Below, piece after piece: positions 56,652-64,000 of a DNA stretch of 64,000 nucleotides; positions within the stretch are counted from its first letter, which is position 1; each line of letters starts with the position of its first letter. A model generated the notes under the pieces. That model saw only the letters and a list, made by a program, of their open reading frames with translations, had not been told where the DNA came from and did not search any database. The position numbers and the translations under genes are program-made. The stretch is from Phyto melanocephala. Taxonomy: Eukaryota; Arthropoda; Insecta; Diptera; Rhinophoridae. The DNA is taken from the NCBI GenBank assembly GCA_941918925.1, contig OW799236.1:75358465-75422464 (forward strand). The letters run 5' to 3'.

Positions 56652-58894
56652 AGGGTCATTCATTGTGAGGTTTGATTTTTTTTATTCATTTATTTATTGT
56701 CTATAGATTTTATATCCTTACAGACTAAAATACAATTCACCGATCTTAATATAAAATAATATTTTAACAATTTCTTTACATTCATTAAGCCCAATAAGGT
56801 GATAATAGTTATTAAAGTTTTAACATATTCGTCGGATTAGTATAAGCATAGTTGGATCATTACTGTTTAAAGATAAGAAGACGGATGTTTCGAGTTGGTG
56901 TGGTTGGAACATTAAAAGTGTTTTTACTTAACAGAAATTAAGAATCGACATTGCCTTAAAGCAGGCCCATCACAAATAAATAACTCAGCATTTAATGACG
57001 ACTTTTTCAAGTTGGTAAATTTCGTATGAAGGTAGTAAGAACGATTTCCACCCAAGGTCACGTAGACAAAATATTAAAAACTTCTTTTGCATGGACTCGA
57101 TACTATCAAAACGAATATTATAGTAACGATCCCATATAATTGATTCGTATTCTACAATAGGCCATACTAACGATAAATATAATTGTTTCGTAATATAATG
57201 ATCTAGAAATTCTTTGCACCACCTCTTCATAACTCCAAGATAACCATTTGCTTTGTTAACAACTAACGAATTATGGTCACGAACATTTAATTGGTCTATA
57301 AAGAAAGTTTAGAACTTTATCAAGTTAATGCAATAAAATAAATCCAATTTCTTAATTCTGAAAAAGGACATATGCTTACATTTTTTTATATTCAGTTCCA
57401 TCAAGTTGATTTCACACCAATTAACCAATTTGTCAATAATAGATTAAAGGAAAAGTTGATCTTCGGGATTATTAAAAGAACAAAAAATTTTGACATAATC
57501 GGCATACATAAAAACTTTAGACTGCTGAATAACTGAAGGTAGATCGTTTAAAAATAAGGTGAATAAAATAGGGCCAAGATGACTACTTTTCGGAACGCCG
57601 GAAAAAACCTCGAAATCATTAGATGTAAAACGCTTCCACACTTAACTTGTTGAGTTCTATCAGGCAAATAAGACATTAAGCACTTTATTTTCATATTCGT
57701 AAGTCCCTTTAATGACAATTTGTTAAGCCAGAGATCATAGTTCACCTTATCAAAAGCTTTACTAAAATCTGTGTAGATGGTATCAATTTGAATATTATTA
57801 ATAAAACCGTCGCTTATAATATTTAGTAGTTAGTTCCAAAATATTATTCGTTGTAGATCGAGAATTACAAAAACCTTGTTGGCACGGCGACAATATCGAA
57901 AATGTTTGATATTATAAATTATTAGTTAAAATTTTTTCAAAAACTTTGGGAATAGCACCCATCTTAGCAATGCCTCGAAAGTTTGGTATTTCAATTTTGC
58001 TGTCACTTTTAAGCAACGTAATTATATAGGATAATTTCCAAATTAATGGTACGTACCCTAATTTAATAGATTTGTCGAAGATAGCAGTAGGCGAGTAACA
58101 TAGAGTTTCAAAAGACTTTCTTTGACAGATAACTCACGACTCATATCAAAATGATTTATCATTCTGTTCAATAGAGTTTGACATGTCATCATGAAAATGC
58201 TCACACCATAGCAGCGTCTTTAAATTGGTCAAATGTATTATTTCGAGCAATTCGGAAAACTTACCTTCGACCTACTGAAACAATTATTGTTAATACTATT
58301 GATAAATTTGAGAAAACCATATTCATGAGGTTTATGGGCCGGTGAAAGCATTGGCTTTCAATGAAGATGAGAATGTTACCATCAATGGTAATTATTATCG
58401 CACCATATTAACTGACTATTTAAGCGCATGATCTTGGTGAGCTGCGGTTTCAACAATACGGCGCTACAAGCCATACAGTGCCTGAAAGCATGAACTTGTT
58501 GTTAAAACATTTTGGTGAGCTTTTAATTTCACGTTTTGCTATGGTAAACCGCCCATCTAGATCGTACGATATCCCACCTTTGTAATAGTTTCTCTATAAA
58601 TATGCAAAGTCTGAAATCTTCAGGAATGAGACAGCAAAGATTAATACTTTGGTAGCCAATAATACTCGTGTTATGAACGAGATATTAGTCGCTATGCTTA
58701 AACGAGTAGCCCAAAATTGGAACTTACAAATGGATCAACTCAGACGTAGTCTAGGACAAGGTTTACATGACGTCTTTTTTAAAAAGTAAATGCCATAAAT
58801 TGTTATGTAATCGGTGAATAAAAATTTTCCGATGACTTTTAAATTTGTGTCTTTAATATTACATTATTATTGAAACCTCACTATAAATCACCCT
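56652..58894 (+). mobile_element. Second mariner family member, interrupted by a LINE
   Basis: Left end AGGGTCATTCATTGTGAGGTTT, right end AAACCTCACTATAAATCACCCT. Only the last third of the transposase is left (about 58290-58800): VTINGNYYRTI-like, LRFQQYGATSHTVPESMNLL (Asp of QQD changed to Tyr), then LLISRFAMVNRPSRSYD. The 5' part has been replaced by a LINE at 56688-58190. Confidence 0.6.
56688..58190 (-). mobile_element. CR1/Jockey-like LINE, second copy
   Basis: Same family and orientation as 53325-54248 but longer. On the minus strand from about 58190: NFRGIAKMGAIPKVFEKIL, then QGFCNSRSTTNNIL, FSGVPKSSHLGPILFTLFLN, and FMYADYVKIF, where the usual YADD has become YADY. The C-terminal MKRWCKEFLDHYITKQLYLS and PSYE blocks follow. 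Multiple stops and shifts. The 3' end (ATTTATTTATTGTCTATAGA at about 56690) matches the other copy. Confidence 0.7.
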
Positions 58895-59913
58895 TTATAA
58901 AGTGCATGTAAATACGTACGTACTTTATTTATAAACTGTTAAACATACATTTTAAATAGAAATTAAATACTGCATTTACATTTGTATATTAAATACCTAC
59001 TTCTGCATGGAGTAGTTACATTTATTGATAATAGATGTTTGATTTTAAATATTTAAACTGATTTTACAATTCAATGCCTTTTTTGTACGTGCTAGAGATG
59101 TTTATTTTTGAGTGAATTTGTGTGAAAAGTTTTAAATACAGAATAGCAAAAGAATGTTGGTAAATAATATTTAAATTAGTTTCTACCCGTAATATAGAGC
59201 TTATAATGGATTTTGTGGTAAAAAAAATGTAATAAATTCATATTATTTATTGAAATTCTACTCATATTCATGATAAAGTATATGGAAAAATATTACCGCA
59301 AATGATTGAAAAGATACACATCTATGTGATGATTGAAACATGAGAGTATGTTGCAGAGATTAAAATGCAGTGGCGGGCAAATATGCTGTAAGTACATCAG
59401 CAAAGAGATGCAGAGTTATAGTTTAAGTACACGAGACCAACATAATAATTTTCTCAATTAAGTAAAAATCAAATGAATTTTTTTTATTTACGTCATTACC
59501 ACACTCCTCCTACTCAGTCGCATTTAGAGCTATACACACTCACGACAAACATGCTTGATCTATTAGTCCTATCGAATGGCACTGGATATTGGAAATTACT
59601 TTAAATACTTGTTATTTCTATATGACATACTTTTGAATGTCTACTGCATTCATTTAAAGACTTTGCTGATGTTTTAAATACTGTCACCGGTTCTATAGTT
59701 TCAATCAAAGATATTATAGAATAATAGTTATTTAGGTTATAAAAATCAAGTGCTATTATTCCAACATGATTACGTTAGTCATATTTTATTTTCAATAACA
59801 ACACTTAGTAGGTTCTATAAACGAATTATAAATAGTTATTTTAATTTTTTTACATTTATTTCGTCACTATAATATGTGTTTGTTAGCAATTTATAATATA
59901 ATAATATATTTAA
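58895..59913. other. Intergenic, no gene seen
   Basis: AT-rich, no recognised feature. Confidence 0.55.
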
Positions 59914-60200
59914 TGGGTGATTTTTTTAATCGTTTGGGTTTTTTTAATTTGAAAAAGAAAAGAACACAGAAAATTTGCAGAAGTGAATGCAATATTTATT
60001 TGGGGTGATTAATTAATGTCTGAGATTTACTTTTTAAAGACTATTTCATGTACATTTTGCTAGCGGCTACGTCGTGGGAGATCCATTTGTGAGCTTGAAT
60101 TTTGACATACTTCTTCGATCATTGTGGCGGTATCTCTCTAATGGTTGCTGTAATGTTTTGTTTGTTAGGACTGTAATTGGGCCTAGCTTGTTCCTGTGAA
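59914..60200 (-). pseudogene. Mariner transposase C-terminal remnant
   Basis: On the minus strand about 60165-60020 reads ATIREIPPQ, then in shifted frame MIEEVCQNSSSQMDLPRRSR and HEIVFKK, the typical end of a mariner transposase. GGGTGATTTTTTTAATCG at 59915 looks like the adjoining terminal repeat. The rest of the element is missing. Confidence 0.45.
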
Positions 60201-60229
60201 GGAGAGACTTAAAATATTTTAACAAAAAT

Positions 60230-60620
60230 ATTCTCGCCTTTCAATAGATTTATTTGCATTTTTTTAGGGTTAATTTTGTTCTAAAAAAACAGTTTTTCGC
60301 TCATATTTTCGGCGGTAATGTGTCCACATGATTGATTTTCAATAGCAAAAATCGAAAAGACAGACGTACATAGCTAATTTAATTTACTGTCTGCAACTAT
60401 TTAAGCCCTTATATTTGATACTCATATTGATTTAAATAAGAAAAATAAATTATTTGCGATTTTACTTACTGTATTCCGCTGGTTAAGCCCTTTCATTTTG
60501 TAATTTTTATTTTCGATCCATATATCCGCCATTTTGTTTTTTCCGTCATCTTTCATTTTAAATTTTTAATAGTCTACAGGATTTAACTAGTAAAGCCCTT
60601 TAATTTGAAATCAATATTTA
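60230..60620. repeat. Degenerate repeat with AAGCCCTTT phrases
   Basis: Contains TTAAGCCCTT(A/T)(T/C)AT and GTAAAGCCCTTTAATTTGA at about 60402, 60484 and 60592, and CCGCCATTTTGTTTTTT, echoing 1160-1480. Family unknown. Confidence 0.4.
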
Positions 60621-60849
60621 ACCTTGTCATGCACTAAACATAATTTGGGTAGCTACAATATATATTTCTTAAAAAAAATATTTCTTAACTCTGTTTTTAA
60701 CTATGTACATAGGGGTCACAACACACAAAAGCAGAAAAAATTAAATTTAAACCCTCCCGTGGTTTTTAAAAGATGTTGTACACGTACAACATGGCCCATT
60801 AGCAAACTATAAATGGTCAAATTTTTTTATATAAGAAAACATGGGTTTG

Positions 60850-62628
60850 TTTTTATACCCGCCACCAAAAAAATGATGGGGGTATATTCATTTTGTCATT
60901 CCGTTTGTAACACATCGAAATATCCATTTTAGACCCCATAAAGTATATATATTCTGAATCAGGGTTTGATTTGATGACGATCTAGCTATGTCCGTCCGTC
61001 TGTTGAAAGTACGATAGAGGTCGCACCGAAAAAGCTAGGGGGCTCAAATTTTGCCAGAATCTTTCTTATAGACAAGGTTTGTTTGGTATTGAAAATAGGC
61101 TAAATCGGAATATTACGAAATGAGTTATAGCTCGTAATGCAAGAGTAGGTCGAAAAGACCGTGTCCTTCGAACATCGAATAAAATGGAATTGTGTCCAAA
61201 CGCATTACCGTACAGTCATGAAACTTCGAATATATATTTCTCGAGTCAAAACAATATCTCTCCTCAAAAACTGCTTACGTCGATGCATTAGGAAAGGAGT
61301 TATAGATAAAAACTTACGAAAATTTATACCGCGCAGTGTATTTTCAGTATATTTAAAAACAAAAACGTCATAAAAGCAACAAAATTGGATGTACGATTCT
61401 GAAATTATGCACACTTTGCTTCTTGGTGAGAGGCTTTTCTGTAACGGAAAATCAATGTGCCACGCCCACCTCCCATATAACGTTTTAACTAAAATTCATA
61501 TAATTTCCCTATTAATAAAGATTTTAAAATAATAAAGAGCTATATTGAAATATCTAGATTGTACTCATTAGCAAAAACACCTTTTACACGCCTACTATAA
61601 CGCCCACTTTTCACGTTATCTACCGTTAATGAAATTTAAAAGCTCATAGAACCGCCAAAATAAGAGGTGTGATGGTTAAATTTGCTACATATATCCTTCT
61701 AATCAATGTTATTGTTGTGATAAAAAGTTAAGGTGACACGCCCACTTTAACGCCTACCTCCCATATAACTGTTTATCTTAAATTCATGTTATTTCTCTAT
61801 TGGCAAAGTTTTTGGGAAAATAAAGGACTATATTGAAATATCTAAGTTGTATTTATTAGCAGAATTTTTATTGACACGCCTACTTTAACGCTTACTTTCA
61901 CAAAAACACTAAATTTGCGAAAACATTTTACTATCATATCGAAGTTATTAAGGGTGGTTAAATGTTAAGGGCCGATGTTGATTTTAAATAAAACACAAAT
62001 TATTTAAGAAATTATTATCATTTCTTTTTATAATGATAATATTTGTATGGTTTAATTATGTATTTAACAAAATATCGGCCAAATGGCCCTCCCTGAGGCG
62101 ATGTTGACTGCTCTTTTGCCACACTATGGCAAAAAACTGCAATGGTTCCCATTCAACGAACTAAGAAGGCATTCACAGGTTTTCTAACATTTTATACAGA
62201 CCTGTTTTGCAGAAATTTAAATATTTTTTACAATTCTCCCGATTGTGGACGAATTTTAACGATTATGTTGATCAAAAGAATTTCGAAGTGCACAAAATGC
62301 ATTTTGATTTGAACGCCCATTTTTATCAAAAAACTGAATAACTTTAAAACGTTGCTCATTTGCGTATCTTTCCACGGATCAAATTGAGTAAGTTTGAGAT
62401 TGAGAAATGTCAAATGAAATGCAGAAAACAAATTTAAGGTCTAGGTGTAGTTCACCATGGGCCCTTAAAGTTTAACCACCCTCTACAAAGAAAGTGATAC
62501 ATATTTTATTATAAAAAGATTATTCCATAGCGATTAACAAAATAATAAATATTGTGCTATAAATGTACACAAAATTGGTGGTGGGTATAAAAGATTCGGC
62601 ACAGCCAAATATAGTGCTCTTACTTGTT
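60850..62628 (+). repeat. Two-hairpin repeat, copy C, shorter
   Basis: Same 5' start as copy A (TATACCCGCCACC...GGTATATTC) and the same 3' end (AAGATTCGGCACAGCC... ACTTGTTT). It has fewer 288-bp units than A or B (CACGCCC landmarks at about 61459 and 61736). A deleted mariner lies at 61952-62482 in the equivalent place, itself shorter than in A. Confidence 0.75.
61952..62482 (-). mobile_element. Internally deleted mariner, in copy C
   Basis: AGGGTGGTTAAATGTTAAGG at left and CCCTTAAAGTTTAACCACCC at right. On the minus strand the N-terminal HTH region near 62390-62230 is retained in degraded form. Confidence 0.6.
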
Positions 62629-63364
62629 TTTTTTTTATTTTGTTTTTAGTATATTTAGATTTATTTATATTAAAAAATAATTTTTAAGAGCAAAACATAT
62701 GTATTCCTATATAAATTTAGTGCACGTGATAGCTATTAGGCCATTCTTACCAAATTTACCACTTGACTTAATTAAAGTACCCAAAAATTTTCAAATAATA
62801 TTTTACCTTTTATTTGCTTTATTTTTTTCATTCTCTGTAAAATATACATATGTAATTGTATTTACTTACATATGTATATAATATTTGTTCGTTTTAATTC
62901 AAAACGCGTGTTGAACTAAAAAGCAATACTAGAGAAAAGACATAGAACCCTTTTAAAATGCTTTCTTTTGCAAAAGTGTACCGTTAAAGAGAACGGTATA
63001 AAATATTGAAAGGCGAATTTATATTTTTTATTTAAATAGCGTTCATTATTCCAAGATCATCAAAAGCGATCAGCCTGGTTTGCTTAGTTTGACTTAATTT
63101 ATAAGGCACTTCAGTTGTAGTTTCTCCAAATATTGGAAATATTTTTTCTTTATTGTAAAATAAGTATTTATAAATATACATACATTTATTTAAATGTTTT
63201 GCTTATTTATTTAGTACAAAAATAAATTCTTTAAAATATTTATAATCTTGTTCATTCCATCTCAATTATATATCACTGAAATACTTATGTATGTACATAT
63301 CTACATACAAATAGCCTTAAGAACTAGAATATATAACTAAAGTATCTTAAGCTACTGAAACATT
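62629..63364. other. 3' flank of the lipase gene
   Basis: No gene seen. TTTATT on the plus strand (minus AATAAA) near 63149 and 63184 could serve as polyadenylation signals for the lipase. A polyadenylation site was not established. Confidence 0.4.
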
Positions 63365-64000
63365 CTAAAATTCACCTTTTTCTACCATTCCCATAATCTT
63401 TATTACCTTATTGTACAACAGATCTCTGGCATTTGTTCCCCAAACAAAATCTAAATGATTAAAATTATTATAATTAATCTTAAATTTGCCCACAACATTT
63501 GGCAAACGTTGATGTAATTTTTCCACATCCACTGGTTCGGCCAGCCAATCATTGATGGAATAGTGTAGGGCAACTTTGGCTTTAACGTTGCCCAAATTGT
63601 ATTCCGGCGGTGTAATTGAATTGTAACGCCAATGATTACGTATCCACCCATAGTCATATTGTCTGAAATATCCACTTCGTTTAAGTTGGCCAAAATGTTG
63701 CATTTGCTTGGTAGCAGCACCGGCGGGTACATGACCCAATACCACCGGCAACATGGTCTCATTCATTTGTTTCTTATCAAAACCGACTATCAAAAAAATA
63801 ACATTCGAACAAATGGCTTCGGTTATAAAATCTTCATCGCAGATTATTTGATTAAACATAACGATGAAATCATTGCTGGGTAGAAATTCATGGGCTCCAA
63901 TAAGCTTTAAAAGTAACTGTATAAAGAAAAGCACATACAGTTATTATTAAATTATCTTTTTCGTACACGAAAAACACTTACTGTTAATGGCTCATGGAAA
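63365..64000 (-). CDS. Acid lipase (magro/Lip3-like), C-terminal half, partial
   Basis: Minus strand, two exons: 64000-63982 (19 nt, cut by the window edge) and 63916-63365, joined across a 65-bp GTAAGTG...ATACAG intron (63981-63917). Reading across the junction gives FHEPLT then LLLKLIGAHEFLPS in frame. About 189 residues remain of a family usually near 400. It belongs to the alpha/beta-hydrolase acid lipases that hydrolyse triglycerides or cholesteryl esters in gut or lysosome. Visible features: the HFGQLKRSGYFRQYDYG block, catalytic Asp in HYSINDWLAEPVDV, and catalytic His in FNHLDFVWG. The nucleophile serine and signal peptide lie off-window. No breaks: a functional host gene. The orthologue name is not certain. 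Confidence 0.88.

Noticed and set aside
63451..63883. Frames overlapping the lipase (103 aa minus, 83 aa plus)
   Set aside because: They are shadows of the conserved lipase frame.
1..64000. A CRISPR array or a host multi-gene system
   Set aside because: Direct repeats here are transposon units of 120 or 288 bp with diverged copies; no short regular repeat-spacer pattern and only one host gene are present.

Overview
The window is AT-rich, repeat-dominated intergenic DNA from an insect, most probably a higher fly (Diptera, calyptrate-like). The inference rests on a magro/Lip3-type acid lipase with a 65-bp fly-style intron, and on Bel-Pao, Penelope-like, piggyBac, mariner and Helitron families of the kind that crowd fly genomes. 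The only convincing host gene is the last exon and a half of that lipase at the far right edge (minus strand). No rRNA, tRNA, CRISPR or bacterial-type feature was seen.

Layout. 1-9700: a partial non-autonomous Helitron, a LINE remnant, a second Helitron beside a mariner remnant, a decayed hammerhead ribozyme, and otherwise plain intergenic DNA. 9738-11645: a broken piggyBac element with TTAA target sites. 12613-13394: an inverted-repeat segment containing a near-perfect 83-bp palindrome that looks like Penelope-like element termini. 13731-21856: a large foldback element split by a 6.6-kb Bel-Pao retrotransposon with apparently identical 355-bp LTRs and a 5-bp target duplication. 23051-28685: a hAT-bounded 5.6-kb composite (8-bp target duplication) that holds a two-hairpin repeat with 288-bp internal tandem units, a deleted mariner, a Penelope-like segment with a well-formed hammerhead ribozyme, and a BED-finger hAT remnant. 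29883-37683: pogo/Tigger, SINE-like, two-hairpin copy B and a mariner carrying an internal MITE. 37855-39952: MITEs with 8-bp target duplications, one nested inside another. 40140-43053: a transposon-type pseudogene and a second piggyBac with all three catalytic aspartates but several breaks. 49177-60200: mariner copies, two of them interrupted by CR1/Jockey-like LINE fragments, plus a complete Helitron with canonical A^TC...CTAG^T ends. 60850-62628: two-hairpin copy C. 63365-64000: lipase.

Together this is a graveyard of nested transposons: no operon or host pathway is visible, and almost every protein signal is a decayed transposase or reverse transcriptase. The most interesting pieces are the hammerhead ribozyme, the split foldback element, the recently inserted but coding-defective Bel-Pao copy, and the two-hairpin family that amplified with a mariner already inside it.
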